Notes under the pieces: generated by a model
Database searches by the model: none
What the model was told of the DNA's origin: nothing
What the model saw: only the letters and a program-made list of their open reading frames with translations
Shown: piece after piece, positions 28,583 through 37,580 of the stretch
Layout: the number at the start of each line of letters is the position of its first letter
Numbering within the stretch: position 1 is the first letter of the stretch
Source of the DNA: Luminiphilus sp.
Lineage (GTDB): Bacteria; Pseudomonadota; Gammaproteobacteria; Pseudomonadales; Halieaceae
Assembly (NCBI GenBank): GCA_028117185.1
Contig: JAOHHD010000003.1
Coordinates: 11,284-75,283, forward strand
Direction of reading: 5' to 3'
Length of the DNA: 64,000 bases
Made by a program: the position numbers and the translations under genes

Positions 28583-29623
28583 ATGGATATCACAGAATTA
28601 CTCGCTTTTGGCGTTCAACAAGGTGCTTCGGATCTGCATCTTTCAGCAGGGCTTCCACCTATGATCCGTGTAGACGGTGATATCAGGCGTGTCGACTTGC
28701 CGCCGCAAACGCCGACCGAAGTCCAAGCTTTAATTTACGACATTATGAACGATCGTCAGCGGAACGAATTTGAGGAGCGTCTGGAAACGGACTTTTCGTT
28801 TGAGCTTCCCGATGTGGCTCGCTTTCGCGTCAATGCCTTCGTTCAAAACCGCGGTGCGGGTGCGGTATTTCGCACGATCCCGTCGGAAGTGTTAACGATG
28901 GAAGCATTGGGGATGGGCCAGACTTTTCGAGACATCTCAATGTTACCGAGAGGGTTAGTTCTGGTTACCGGTCCGACGGGCTCGGGAAAATCTACCACGC
29001 TTGCCGCCATGATCGATTATGTCAATGCAAACCGCTACGACCATATCCTTACGATTGAAGATCCGATTGAGTTTGTTCACGAAAGCAAACGTTGTTTGAT
29101 TAATCAGCGTGAGGTTCATCGTGATACGTTGGGTTTCTCTGAAGCACTGCGCTCAGCATTGCGTGAAGATCCTGACATTATTCTGGTGGGCGAACTGCGA
29201 GATCTAGAGACGATTCGGCTGGCGCTGACAGCCGCTGAGACTGGCCATTTGGTCTTTGGCACACTGCATACCACCTCGGCCGCAAAGACGATTGATCGCG
29301 TTGTCGATGTCTTCCCCGGGGAAGAAAAAGCCATGGTGCGCTCGATGTTGTCAGAATCCTTACAGGCTGTGATCTCTCAAACCTTGCTGAAGCGGAGTCA
29401 GGGTGGACGTATTGCGGCACACGAGATCATGCGTGGTACTGCGGCGATCCGAAATCTGATTCGTGAGGATAAAGTGGCGCAAATGTATTCCGCTATTCAA
29501 ACGGGACAATCCACAGGCATGCAAACAATGGATCAATGTTTGCAGGGACTGGTCCAAAAAAGATTGATTACTGCCGAGGTAGCGCGCGAAAAGGCGCGTC
29601 AGCCAGAGGGCATCATTGGCTGA
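28583..29623 (+). CDS. pilT: Type IV pilus retraction ATPase PilT
   Basis: A 346-residue hexameric ATPase powering pilus retraction and twitching. The N-terminal domain contains ASDLHLSAGLPP, Walker A GPTGSGKSTT is near residue 133, the Asp box EDPIEFVHE near 160, and AIRNLIRE close to the C-terminus matches the retraction-critical AIRNLIRE motif of PilT. Its end overlaps ruvX by 25 bases on the opposite strand. No pilU follows, although pilT-pilU is usual. Confidence 0.97.
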   Translation: MDITELLAFGVQQGASDLHLSAGLPPMIRVDGDIRRVDLPPQTPTEVQALIYDIMNDRQRNEFEERLETDFSFELPDVARFRVNAFVQNRGAGAVFRTIPSEVLTMEALGMGQTFRDISMLPRGLVLVTGPTGSGKSTTLAAMIDYVNANRYDHILTIEDPIEFVHESKRCLINQREVHRDTLGFSEALRSALREDPDIILVGELRDLETIRLALTAAETGHLVFGTLHTTSAAKTIDRVVDVFPGEEKAMVRSMLSESLQAVISQTLLKRSQGGRIAAHEIMRGTAAIRNLIREDKVAQMYSAIQTGQSTGMQTMDQCLQGLVQKRLITAEVAREKARQPEGIIG

Positions 29624-30036
29624 TCATTGAGCCAAGTGATAAGAATAATGGCCGCCGCTTTGTCATCGATAGGGTCGGTGACAAAATCGCCGCGATGCCC
29701 GGTTGCGAGCGCGTCAGCCTTCGCTTCTCTGCTGGATAGCCTCTCGTCAACCAATGAAACGGGCAACCCTAATCGGCCCTCGAGTTGCCGAGAAAACTTA
29801 GTCGCTCGCCGACTGAGCTCACTTTCTGAGCCGTCCATGTTGATGGGGAGTCCAACAAGCAGGCGGTTCGGCCGCCATTCTTTGGTTAGCGCGATGATTG
29901 ACGGCCAGTGCGGTACGCCATCTTTTGCCGACACCACGGTCAGCGGCTCGGCGGTACGCGACAGCGTATTACCGATTGCCACGCCTATATTGCGCAGTCC
30001 AAAATCCATTGCCATGATCGTTTCATACTTTGGCAT
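29599..30036 (-). CDS. yqgF: Putative pre-16S rRNA nuclease / RuvX-like (YqgF)
   Basis: About 145 residues of an RNase H-fold protein, generally assigned to maturation of the 16S rRNA 5' end. AMDFGLRNIGVAIGN carries the first catalytic Asp and DERLSSREA the conserved DER. The frame is open far upstream inside algH, but the ATG at 30036 lies three bases after the algH stop and matches the family N-terminus. It is followed by pilT end-to-end. Confidence 0.93.
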   Translation of the reverse strand: MPKYETIMAMDFGLRNIGVAIGNTLSRTAEPLTVVSAKDGVPHWPSIIALTKEWRPNRLLVGLPINMDGSESELSRRATKFSRQLEGRLGLPVSLVDERLSSREAKADALATGHRGDFVTDPIDDKAAAIILITWLNDQPMMPSG

Positions 30037-30038
30037 CG

Positions 30039-30587
30039 TTAAGCGTGTCCTGCGCTGGCGGTGAGCAGATCGATATCGATTCCCAGCTTGCGCCCAGCTT
30101 CTGCCAGTTTTTGTGATGTGTCCAAATGAAATAGCGTTTGCCGATCTGCCGCAACGGTCAGCCAGCTGTTGTCCGCTATCTCTGCCTCGAGTTGTCCCGG
30201 CGCCCATCCAGCGTAGCCCAGGGCCACGAGACATTCTTCGGGCCCTTTACCCGCTGCCAACGCACACAAAATATCGCGCGAGGTCGTCAGGCTGATGTCA
30301 TGGCAAACCGCTTGACTCCCTTCCCACTCCCCCGTCGGGCCGTGCAACACGAATCCATGATCATTGCTGATTGGCCCTCCTGCCAAGATAGGGAAATCTG
30401 GCATCTCAGAGTCGGTCGGCATTGCGAGATACTGCGCCATCTCGATAAAGGTAATATCGAGCCGCTGATTCACAACGATGCCCATCGCACCGCCCTCATC
30501 ATGTTGGCATAGGTAGGTTAGCGAGCGATTAAAAAAACCGCGATGGATGGCTGGCGTCGCGATTAAGAAATGACCACGAAGCGTCAT
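30039..30587 (-). CDS. AlgH/YqgE family UPF0301 protein
   Basis: A 182-residue protein of a family called AlgH in Pseudomonas for an alginate link; its biochemical role is unknown. Signatures are LRGHFLIATP, LTYLCQHDEGGAMGIVVNQ, LAGGPISNDHGFVLH and GYAGWAPGQLEAE. It sits between gshB and yqgF. In Pseudomonas a tonB gene often separates gshB from algH; here only 37 bases do. Confidence 0.93.
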   Translation of the reverse strand: MTLRGHFLIATPAIHRGFFNRSLTYLCQHDEGGAMGIVVNQRLDITFIEMAQYLAMPTDSEMPDFPILAGGPISNDHGFVLHGPTGEWEGSQAVCHDISLTTSRDILCALAAGKGPEECLVALGYAGWAPGQLEAEIADNSWLTVAADRQTLFHLDTSQKLAEAGRKLGIDIDLLTASAGHA

Positions 30588-30624
30588 AGTGGCGGCCCGC
30601 TCATCAGCAATGGGCTTAGTTCAC

Positions 30625-31587
30625 TCAGTTTGAAGATCCTTGGGCAACATGAGCCTGAACCACATCGAGCAGCTGGCCTGCAATATCAAGCCCCGACTCA
30701 GCTTCTATTTCTCTGAGGCAGGTTGGGCTAGTGACATTGATTTCAGTCAGGTAGTCGCCAATCACGTCGAGCCCAACGAAAAAAAGTCCGCGGGCTTTAA
30801 GAGCAGGCCCCACTTGCTCGGCGATCCATCGATCACGATCTGATAGCGGTTGCACTCGACCGGAACCGCCAGCCGCCAAATTACCCCGACTCTCTCCGGC
30901 GAGTGGGATGCGGGCAAGGCAGAAAGGGACGGGTTCCCCGTTAATCATTAGGATACGTTTATCGCCGTCGCTGATGGCGGGCAAATAGCGTTGTGCCATA
31001 ATCGTTTGCGCGCCTGAGCGGGTCAGCATTTCTAAGATGACACTCAGATTAGGATCATCCTTGCGGGCCCGAAAAATAGCGCTGCCACCCATGCCATCTA
31101 GGGGCTTAAAAATGACATCGTCATGTTCCGCGTGGAAGGCGCGCAGTTTGGTCATATTTCGACTGACTAATAGGGGTGGGCAACAGTCGGGAAATTCGGT
31201 GGCAAATAACTTTTCATTGCAATCCCTCAGGCTCTGGCAGCGATTGACGATTAGCGTGCCTTGTTGCTCCGCTCGTTCTAACAAATACGTGGCGTAAATA
31301 TATTCAAGATCAAACGGGGGGTCTTTTCGCATCAGGCAAATGTCGAGGTCACTTAGCGATATGTCTTGCGGTTCCTTCAGTGCATACCACTGCGAAGCGT
31401 CTCGATGCACGGTTAAGGATTGTGCCCGAGCCATCGGCTCCTCGCCGCTGAGGTAGAGGCCGTCGGGCTGTATATAAAATAACGACCACCCACGATCCTG
31501 CGCCGCCCAAAGCAATCCTAAGGTGGTATCTTTTTTGTAGTTGATAGAACCGATGGGGTCCATGACGACGCCGAGGTTGAGACTCAT
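30625..31587 (-). CDS. gshB: Glutathione synthetase
   Basis: A 320-residue ATP-grasp ligase adding glycine to gamma-glutamylcysteine. The DPIGSINYKKDTTLGLL N-terminus, KPLDGMGGSAIF glycine-rich ATP loop and RIPLAGESRGNLAAGGSG segment are diagnostic, and the terminal DVIGDYLTEINVTSPT places the metal site. AAGGA precedes the ATG by a normal distance. First gene of gshB-algH-yqgF. Confidence 0.97.
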   Translation of the reverse strand: MSLNLGVVMDPIGSINYKKDTTLGLLWAAQDRGWSLFYIQPDGLYLSGEEPMARAQSLTVHRDASQWYALKEPQDISLSDLDICLMRKDPPFDLEYIYATYLLERAEQQGTLIVNRCQSLRDCNEKLFATEFPDCCPPLLVSRNMTKLRAFHAEHDDVIFKPLDGMGGSAIFRARKDDPNLSVILEMLTRSGAQTIMAQRYLPAISDGDKRILMINGEPVPFCLARIPLAGESRGNLAAGGSGRVQPLSDRDRWIAEQVGPALKARGLFFVGLDVIGDYLTEINVTSPTCLREIEAESGLDIAGQLLDVVQAHVAQGSSN

Positions 31588-31623
31588 TTCAGGATCCTTT
31601 TAGGCCGAGGGCCACTATCTTGC

Positions 31624-31675
31624 GATTCGCAGCGAATCCCCGCAAGCTTGCCGAGCAGCGGAAGCTGCGCATTTT
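31624..31675 (+). repeat. Two small inverted repeats in the hydrolase leader
   Basis: GATTCG/CGAATC (31624-31638, three-base loop) and GCAGC/GCTGC around a GGAA loop (31655-31668), the latter followed two bases later by A then five T residues. The second resembles a weak intrinsic terminator or attenuator on the plus strand, ahead of the alpha/beta hydrolase gene. Stems are only five to six pairs, so this may be chance. Confidence 0.3.
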
Positions 31676-31695
31676 TGATAGAGGTGTACTGCATT

Positions 31696-32955
31696 ATGGA
31701 TGGTTTTTTTGTCGTCGTCGCCTGTGTCAGTTTGCTATGCGCGATCGCGGCAGTGTTGCGGGTGCGGGCAATTGGCTGGGCAGTTTGGCTGTGGTTTTTT
31801 GTTGGGTGGATAACGGGCGAGCTCGCCATTTGGTGTATCGGCCTGCAATGGGTTTTTGTGGCCGCGTGGGTGCTGATCGCAGGGACCGATACGTCGGGCT
31901 TTAGTTGGGGCCTATCGCTGTTCCTCGCTACGTGGGTGTTGTTGGCAGTATTTTTACGAGACGCATTTGATGCGGGCGCCACCTTTAGCCGTTCATTGCG
32001 AATGACACTTGGCGGCGATTTTCTGGAGCAAATACCCCTTTCGCGGCGCGCTAAGATCACCAACCAGGTGCATAGCAAGGAGTGGCAGTGGCCGTTTCGG
32101 TTTAAGCGACCCGGCGTGCGTTATGTCCGGAATATCGCTTATGCAGACTCGGGCAAGCGTGGCTTATTAGACGTTTATATTCCGGTGGCCGCTGGTGAAC
32201 GTCGCCCGGTACTCTTGCAGGTGCATGGTGGGGCGTGGATGGTGGGCCACAAATCCGAGCAGGCGCAGCCGCTTTTGCATCGCATGGTGGAATCGGGGTG
32301 GGTGGGGGTGTCGATCAATTATCGCCTCGCGCCACGCGCTGCTTTTCCGGCACAAATGGTGGATGTAAAAAAAGCGATCGCTTGGGTAAAGGAACATATT
32401 GCCGAGTATGACGGGGACCCTGATTTTATTGTGGTGACGGGCGGCTCTGCCGGCGGTCATTTGTCGCTGCTAGCTGGTTTGACGCCGAATCATGCAGATT
32501 GGCAGACGGGCTTTGAACACATTGATACTGCGGTTCAAGGTGTGTTGGCCTTGTATCCGGTTGTCGATTTGACTAACCGTCATGGCATTCGGCAGCAAGA
32601 CAGCATGGATTCGTTTATTGCGCAGCGCATTATCCAGCAATCTCGTGAGCAGGCGCCGGCTATTTACGAGGATGGTTCGCCGATCTCCTGGATACATCGC
32701 CCGGGTGTTGCTGAGGCCGCGCCACCGATGTTTATTGTTCAGGGTACCCATGATTCGTTGGTCTGGGTGGAAGAGGTAAGGCGATTTGTTGCGGAACTCA
32801 GCCCCATTGCAGCGGCGCCCTTGGTGTATGCGGAATTGCCCAGAGCACAGCACGCCTTTGAAATTTTCCACTCCCCTAGGACCAGTCATTATTTAAACGC
32901 AGCAGCTTGCTGGCTCGAGTGGGCTTGGGCACGGCACCTTCGGGTTAAGCAGTAA
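31696..32955 (+). CDS. Membrane-anchored alpha/beta hydrolase (esterase/lipase-like)
   Basis: About 419 residues. The first ~110 are hydrophobic (several helices such as FFVVVACVSLLCAIAAVL and WAVWLWFFVGW), then an alpha/beta hydrolase domain resembling the hormone-sensitive lipase/BD-FAE group. The oxyanion motif is VHGGAW, the nucleophile GGSAGGH, the acid IVQGTHDSLVW and the catalytic His in RAQHAFEIF. GAGGTG precedes the chosen ATG at 31696. Substrate unknown. It stands alone, diverging from gshB and converging with rsmE. Confidence 0.85.
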   Translation: MDGFFVVVACVSLLCAIAAVLRVRAIGWAVWLWFFVGWITGELAIWCIGLQWVFVAAWVLIAGTDTSGFSWGLSLFLATWVLLAVFLRDAFDAGATFSRSLRMTLGGDFLEQIPLSRRAKITNQVHSKEWQWPFRFKRPGVRYVRNIAYADSGKRGLLDVYIPVAAGERRPVLLQVHGGAWMVGHKSEQAQPLLHRMVESGWVGVSINYRLAPRAAFPAQMVDVKKAIAWVKEHIAEYDGDPDFIVVTGGSAGGHLSLLAGLTPNHADWQTGFEHIDTAVQGVLALYPVVDLTNRHGIRQQDSMDSFIAQRIIQQSREQAPAIYEDGSPISWIHRPGVAEAAPPMFIVQGTHDSLVWVEEVRRFVAELSPIAAAPLVYAELPRAQHAFEIFHSPRTSHYLNAAACWLEWAWARHLRVKQ

Positions 32956-32987
32956 TATTATACGCGGGATGGCGGTGTGAAGGCTGA

Positions 32988-33734
32988 CTAGGCGCTGTGG
33001 CTGATTCCAGAGAAGTCACCCCATTGCGCGCCAATGACAGACAGTGCAACGACCGGCGCGGTCTCTGTTCTGAGAATACGGGGCCCCAGTTGCCATGGTT
33101 GAAAGTGATGTTGCGCTGCCGCCGCCACTTCCTCATCGGTTAGGCCACCCTCCGGCCCGATGAGTAGTGCGACAGAGTGCGGTTCCGCGCTTGGGAGCGG
33201 CGTATTTTGCACGTCACAATGCAGTACCAGTTTAGCGTCCGCCACCGTCTCCGACACCCAGTTTGTCAGTGAGGTGGGCGTGTTAACGGCAGGGATACGC
33301 ACCCGTCCAGATTGTTCGCAGGCGCTGGTGACAATGTGTTGCCAGTGGGCGAGTCGCTTTGTCAGGCGCTCTTTCGGGATCGTAAAATCGACTCGCGTGC
33401 TGTAGAGAGGCGAGATAGTGCTGACACCCAGTTCAGTGGCTTTTTGAATGGCCCAATCGAAACGATCACCCTTACTCAAACAGAGTCCGAGATGAGTCTG
33501 AAGTGAGGATTCAGTTTGCGGAGTGGTAACGGCACCGAGCTGCGCCGATACAGTATGTTTGGCAATGGCTTTGATAGTTGCCGTGCCTTGCTGTCCCCGA
33601 CCGTCGAATAGGATAACCCTGTCACCGACGCGAGCGCGCAGGACTTTGCCTAGGTATTGCGCCGCGCTCTCATTTAAAACAACGTCTGCCCCGACGACGA
33701 GCGGTTGGTCTGAAAAAAGTCGGGGGGTACGCAT
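32988..33734 (-). CDS. rsmE: 16S rRNA (uracil1498-N3)-methyltransferase
   Basis: A 248-residue SPOUT-class methyltransferase acting on U1498 of the 30S subunit. It has an N-terminal PUA-like domain (RVGDRVILFDGRGQQ) and the C-terminal knot with LLIGPEGGLTDEEV and LGPRILRTETAPVVAL. It is the last gene downstream of ahcY on the same strand, often seen beside gshB in related genomes. Confidence 0.95.
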   Translation of the reverse strand: MRTPRLFSDQPLVVGADVVLNESAAQYLGKVLRARVGDRVILFDGRGQQGTATIKAIAKHTVSAQLGAVTTPQTESSLQTHLGLCLSKGDRFDWAIQKATELGVSTISPLYSTRVDFTIPKERLTKRLAHWQHIVTSACEQSGRVRIPAVNTPTSLTNWVSETVADAKLVLHCDVQNTPLPSAEPHSVALLIGPEGGLTDEEVAAAAQHHFQPWQLGPRILRTETAPVVALSVIGAQWGDFSGISHSA

Positions 33735-33780
33735 GATAAGACTCTGGTCATTTTTGCCGTAATAGCGAGCACGTCAGCGT

Positions 33781-33817
33781 CTCACCAAGGCGGAGCGCTG
33801 TCACTCGCCTTGGTGAG
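33781..33817. repeat. Perfect 12-bp inverted repeat after ahcY
   Basis: CTCACCAAGGCG at 33781-33792 and CGCCTTGGTGAG at 33806-33817 are exact reverse complements around 13 bases, 14 bases beyond the ahcY stop. Such a stem would fold strongly in RNA of either strand, but no T-run follows on either side, so it is not a canonical intrinsic terminator. It may stabilise the ahcY 3' end or separate it from rsmE. Confidence 0.75.
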
Positions 33818-33830
33818 TCGGAGGATTGCT

Positions 33831-35222
33831 TCAATACTTATACGAGTCACCTTTAAAGGGGCCATTAACCCCTACACCAATGTAGTCCGCCTGCTTAGTC
33901 GTCAGTTGCGTCATGACGCCACCGAAGCCCTGCACCATTAACGCGGCAACCTGCTCATCAAGATGCTTTGGTAATACCTCTACCGCGATGGCGTCCTGGC
34001 GCGCATCTTCTGGCAGATCGGCAAATTTCTTTTCGTATAAATGAATTTGCGCCAAAACCTGATTAGCGAAAGAGCCGTCCATGATACGAGAAGGGTGACC
34101 GGTAGCATTACCTAGGTTGACCAGTCTGCCTTCTGATAAGAGCAAGAGGTGGTCGTTGCTGGCGCTGTCGCGGATGATTTTATGTACCTGGGGCTTGATC
34201 TCTTCCCACTGCCATTCTGCACGCATGTAGGCGGTATCAATCTCATTGTCAAAGTGGCCAATATTGCATACCACAGCTGTTGATTTCAGTGCACGCAGCA
34301 TGGGCGCGGTGCAGACGTTGTAATTCCCAGTAGCAGTTACCAACAAATCAGTGGTGGCGAGTAAATCGGTATTGACGCTGCCGTCTGTGCCGTCATCGAC
34401 ACCGTTAATAAAGGGCGATACCACCTCAAAACCGTCCATGCAGGCTTGCATCGCGCAAATGGGATCGCATTCGGTGACCCGCACAATCATGCCTTCTTGT
34501 CGAAGTGACTGAGCCGACCCTTTGCCGACATCACCATAACCGATAACGAGCGCGCGTTTGCCTGCTAGCAAGTGATCAAGGCCTCGTTTGATCGCATCGT
34601 TAAGGCTGTGGCGACAGCCATACTTGTTATCATTTTTCGATTTGGTAACCGCGTCATTGACATTGACTGCGGGCACTTTCAGTTCGCCATTGGCGAGCAT
34701 TTCATAAAGGCGATGAACGCCTGTTGTGGTCTCCTCGGTCACACCATGAATGCGCGCAAGCATCTCTGGATATTGCTCGTGCAACATGCCCGTGAGGTCC
34801 CCTCCATCGTCAAGCACCATGTTGGCATCCCACGGTTTACCGTCTGCGAGAATGGTTTGCTCGATACACCACTCATATTCCTCTTCTGTTTCTCCCTTCC
34901 ACGCAAAAACAGGAATGCCTGCAGCAGCGACGGCTGCGGCAGCGTGATCCTGAGTAGAGAAAATATTGCAGGATGACCAGCGAACCTCTGCGCCAAGTGC
35001 GACTAGTGTCTCAATGAGCACGCCTGTCTGAATCGTCATATGAATGCAGCCCAAAATCTTAGCGCCGGCGAGCGGCTGCGCATCACGATAGTGCTCCCGG
35101 AGTGCAATCAGCGCGGGCATTTCGTTCTCGGCGATTTCCAGCTCACGTCGACCCCAATCGGCCAAGTGAATGTCCGCGACCTTATAGTCGGCAAATACAG
35201 TTTGCTCTACAGCAGTGTTCAT
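33831..35222 (-). CDS. ahcY: S-adenosylhomocysteine hydrolase
   Basis: A 463-residue NAD-dependent enzyme splitting S-adenosylhomocysteine to adenosine and homocysteine, which relieves methyltransferase inhibition. [16 protein letters not shown], the NAD-binding [33 protein letters not shown] and C-terminal FKGDSYKY are characteristic; length is normal. It follows metK by 31 bases, forming the methyl-cycle pair under the SahR-like regulator gene. Confidence 0.97.
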   Translation of the reverse strand: MNTAVEQTVFADYKVADIHLADWGRRELEIAENEMPALIALREHYRDAQPLAGAKILGCIHMTIQTGVLIETLVALGAEVRWSSCNIFSTQDHAAAAVAAAGIPVFAWKGETEEEYEWCIEQTILADGKPWDANMVLDDGGDLTGMLHEQYPEMLARIHGVTEETTTGVHRLYEMLANGELKVPAVNVNDAVTKSKNDNKYGCRHSLNDAIKRGLDHLLAGKRALVIGYGDVGKGSAQSLRQEGMIVRVTECDPICAMQACMDGFEVVSPFINGVDDGTDGSVNTDLLATTDLLVTATGNYNVCTAPMLRALKSTAVVCNIGHFDNEIDTAYMRAEWQWEEIKPQVHKIIRDSASNDHLLLLSEGRLVNLGNATGHPSRIMDGSFANQVLAQIHLYEKKFADLPEDARQDAIAVEVLPKHLDEQVAALMVQGFGGVMTQLTTKQADYIGVGVNGPFKGDSYKY

Positions 35223-35253
35223 AGCATCGTCTCTCTTTTGCTCGATTGATTCG

Positions 35254-36426
35254 TTATCGTCCTAAAGCCGCGCGAAGTCCTTCCGCGTGATCCGTTTGTT
35301 CCCAAGTAAAGGCGTCGCCGGTGCGGCCAAAATGGCCGTAAGCGGCAGTAGTACGGTAGATGGGGCGTTTTAGATTCAGCATATTAATAAGGCCTTTGGG
35401 TCGGAGATCAAAGTGCTCGCGGATCATTGACTCAATTGCGTCGTCAGTTACCGCTCCAGTACCAAAGGTGTTGACTGAGATAGAGGTGGGCTCTGCCACG
35501 CCGATGGCATAGGAGACCTGCACTTCACAGCGGCGGGCGAGTCCAGCCGCGACGATGTTTTTTGCCACATAACGACCTGCATAAGCGGCGGAACGATCGA
35601 CCTTGGAAGGGTCCTTACCCGAGAATGCACCGCCACCGTGCCGGGCCATGCCCCCATAAGTGTCGACAATAATCTTTCGTCCGGTGAGTCCACAGTCTCC
35701 CTGTGGACCACCAATCACAAAATTACCGGTTGGGTTGATATGAAACAGCGTATCGCTGTGTAGCCACTCCGCTGGCAAGGTCGATTCAATGATCTCCCTA
35801 CGAACCGCTTCGCGAAGATCAGCCTGTGAGATGTCAGGGTCATGCTGAGTGGAGAGGACCACCGCCTCGACGCGCTCAGGTTTGCCGTCTGCTGAGTAGC
35901 GCATCGTAATTTGGCTCTTTGCGTCGGGGCGCAGCCAAGGTAGGGCCCCTGATTTACGAAGTTCAGCTTGTTTCTCAACCAGTCGATGCGCGTAGTGGAT
36001 CGGCGCCGGCATTAGTACTTCTGTCTCGTCCGAGGCAAATCCAAACATCAGCCCCTGATCGCCCGCCCCTTGGCTGGCTTCATCAGCCTCATGGGTGCCC
36101 AGCGCGATATCCGCAGACTGTTGTCCAATGGCATTAATGACGGCGCAGGTGTTGCCATCGAAGCACACCGCTGAGGAGTCAAAGCCAATATCGAGAACGG
36201 TTTGTCGGATCACCTTTTCGAGTTCGCCGGGGGTGACATTAGCCGCGGTGGTGACTTCGCCCGCGACGACGACCATGCCTGTCTTCACTAGCGTTTCTAC
36301 CGCGACGCGTGCATCAGGGTCTTTGCTCAGGTAGGTGTCCAGAATGGCATCCGAAATTTGATCAGCCATTTTGTCGGGGTGTCCCTCGGAGACCGACTCA
36401 GATGTAAAGAGAGAGTACTCACTCAT
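35254..36426 (-). CDS. metK: S-adenosylmethionine synthetase
   Basis: About 390 residues making SAM from methionine and [16 protein letters not shown] at the N-terminus, the GDQGLMFG loop, and [19 protein letters not shown] are diagnostic. Translation is set at the ATG at 36426 (AGGA upstream), although the frame is open to 36606 inside the regulator gene. Between the ArsR-methyltransferase gene and ahcY; it is probably co-transcribed with both. Confidence 0.97.
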   Translation of the reverse strand: MSEYSLFTSESVSEGHPDKMADQISDAILDTYLSKDPDARVAVETLVKTGMVVVAGEVTTAANVTPGELEKVIRQTVLDIGFDSSAVCFDGNTCAVINAIGQQSADIALGTHEADEASQGAGDQGLMFGFASDETEVLMPAPIHYAHRLVEKQAELRKSGALPWLRPDAKSQITMRYSADGKPERVEAVVLSTQHDPDISQADLREAVRREIIESTLPAEWLHSDTLFHINPTGNFVIGGPQGDCGLTGRKIIVDTYGGMARHGGGAFSGKDPSKVDRSAAYAGRYVAKNIVAAGLARRCEVQVSYAIGVAEPTSISVNTFGTGAVTDDAIESMIREHFDLRPKGLINMLNLKRPIYRTTAAYGHFGRTGDAFTWEQTDHAEGLRAALGR

Positions 36427-36449
36427 AATGTGTGTTCCTAACGATGGGT

Positions 36450-37439
36450 TTAATGACGGGTGAAATGTTGAATTTGTATTTGAAAGCCGTTTCGTTGACC
36501 GAAAACAAGCGCTGCGTTGTGCTCCAGACCGGCTGCGGCCGCCCAAGTGTGGAGTGCGTCGGGATCGAGCCCTAACCATAAATCTCCGCAGTGTTCGCGT
36601 GCCCATGCCTGATCATGTGGGCAGAGTTCGCTCACAATGACATGGCCGCCTGGGGCTAATAACTGAGCTACCTCAGCGATGAGTCTTTCTGGATCGGGCA
36701 CATGGTGAAGCACCATGTTGACCACTGCTGCCGAAAAAGCGCCTGTATGATGTGTCAGTGAGGCCGGTTCACCAAGACAAAATTGAATATTGCCAAATGC
36801 GCCAGCGGTTTTTTTTGCGGTGTCGAGCATCTCCTCGGCATTATCGAGCGCAACGACAGCTGCTCCTCGCTCTGATAGCGCAGGCAACAAGCGCCCGTCA
36901 CCTGGGCCAACTTCAAGAATTTTGTTATCACGAAAGCTGCCTGCCCTGTCGAGTAAGTGGAGCGTTGCCCGGCTGTAGTCTTCCCAAGACGCGATGGATT
37001 CCTGGTGGCGTTTGAACTGCTCGCCATGCTCGCGAAAAAAAGTTGCCGAGTGCTGCTCGCGCTGGCACTGCACTCTTTGGCGTCCTAACACCAGATCACG
37101 CCCAAGGGGTTCTTGATCGATATCGTCGAACATGGTTTGCCGCAAATTTTCGTGCTGGCCTTCGGGTAATTGCCGGCGATAGAAAGTCGCGGTTCCCTCG
37201 CGCCGTCGGCTTAATAAGTTAGCGTCAGCCAGAATTTTGAGGTGGTGGCTCAATGCACTTTGGCGCATCGAAAACAGATCGCACAGCTCCGAAACGCTGA
37301 ACGATTCGGCTTTCAGCACCCTCAAAATACCCATTCTTAATGGGTGTCCAGCAGCACTGAACAGCGCATGGAGCGGTTCGTGCGTGCCGCGGGCCCGATT
37401 GGTGGGGCTGAGCGGAATGACTTTTGAGGTGGCGGTCAT
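36450..37439 (-). CDS. ArsR-type regulator fused to a SAM methyltransferase domain (SahR-like)
   Basis: A 329-residue two-domain protein. An ArsR winged helix ([20 protein letters not shown], then [13 protein letters not shown] at about residues 58-70) is followed after about 50 residues by a class I methyltransferase fold with [18 protein letters not shown] and [13 protein letters not shown]. The architecture and the place before metK-ahcY match SahR, a proteobacterial repressor that responds to S-adenosylhomocysteine. Ligand and targets here are inferred. A near-palindrome lies 27-50 bases upstream of the ATG. Confidence 0.85.
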   Translation of the reverse strand: MTATSKVIPLSPTNRARGTHEPLHALFSAAGHPLRMGILRVLKAESFSVSELCDLFSMRQSALSHHLKILADANLLSRRREGTATFYRRQLPEGQHENLRQTMFDDIDQEPLGRDLVLGRQRVQCQREQHSATFFREHGEQFKRHQESIASWEDYSRATLHLLDRAGSFRDNKILEVGPGDGRLLPALSERGAAVVALDNAEEMLDTAKKTAGAFGNIQFCLGEPASLTHHTGAFSAAVVNMVLHHVPDPERLIAEVAQLLAPGGHVIVSELCPHDQAWAREHCGDLWLGLDPDALHTWAAAAGLEHNAALVFGQRNGFQIQIQHFTRH

Positions 37440-37465
37440 GGCAGAATGCTATCACTGCGCCCCCT

Positions 37466-37489
37466 ATTTATCTAAATATTTTGATGAAT
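37466..37489. promoter_or_regulatory. Candidate operator palindrome upstream of the SahR-like gene
   Basis: A 24-base near-palindrome with half-sites ATTTATCTAAAT and ATTTTGATGAAT (10 of 12 pairs complementary, ATCnAAAT core). It lies between the divergent regulator and rpiA genes, 27 bases before the regulator start. Autogenous control of regulator-metK-ahcY by the encoded ArsR-type protein would fit. Also in reach of rpiA. The binding protein is inferred from position only. Confidence 0.6.
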
Positions 37490-37580
37490 AGAACTTTGGC
37501 CTCCGACCCCCCGGCTGAGGCCCCCTGAGGCTATACTTTCTGTGGTAGTCGATGCCAAGCCGCTAGTCGCAGGAGCACAT

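Noticed and set aside
35223..35253. A SAH or SAM riboswitch ahead of ahcY
   Set aside because: Only 31 bases separate metK and ahcY, too few for the known aptamers, and no matching motifs are seen.
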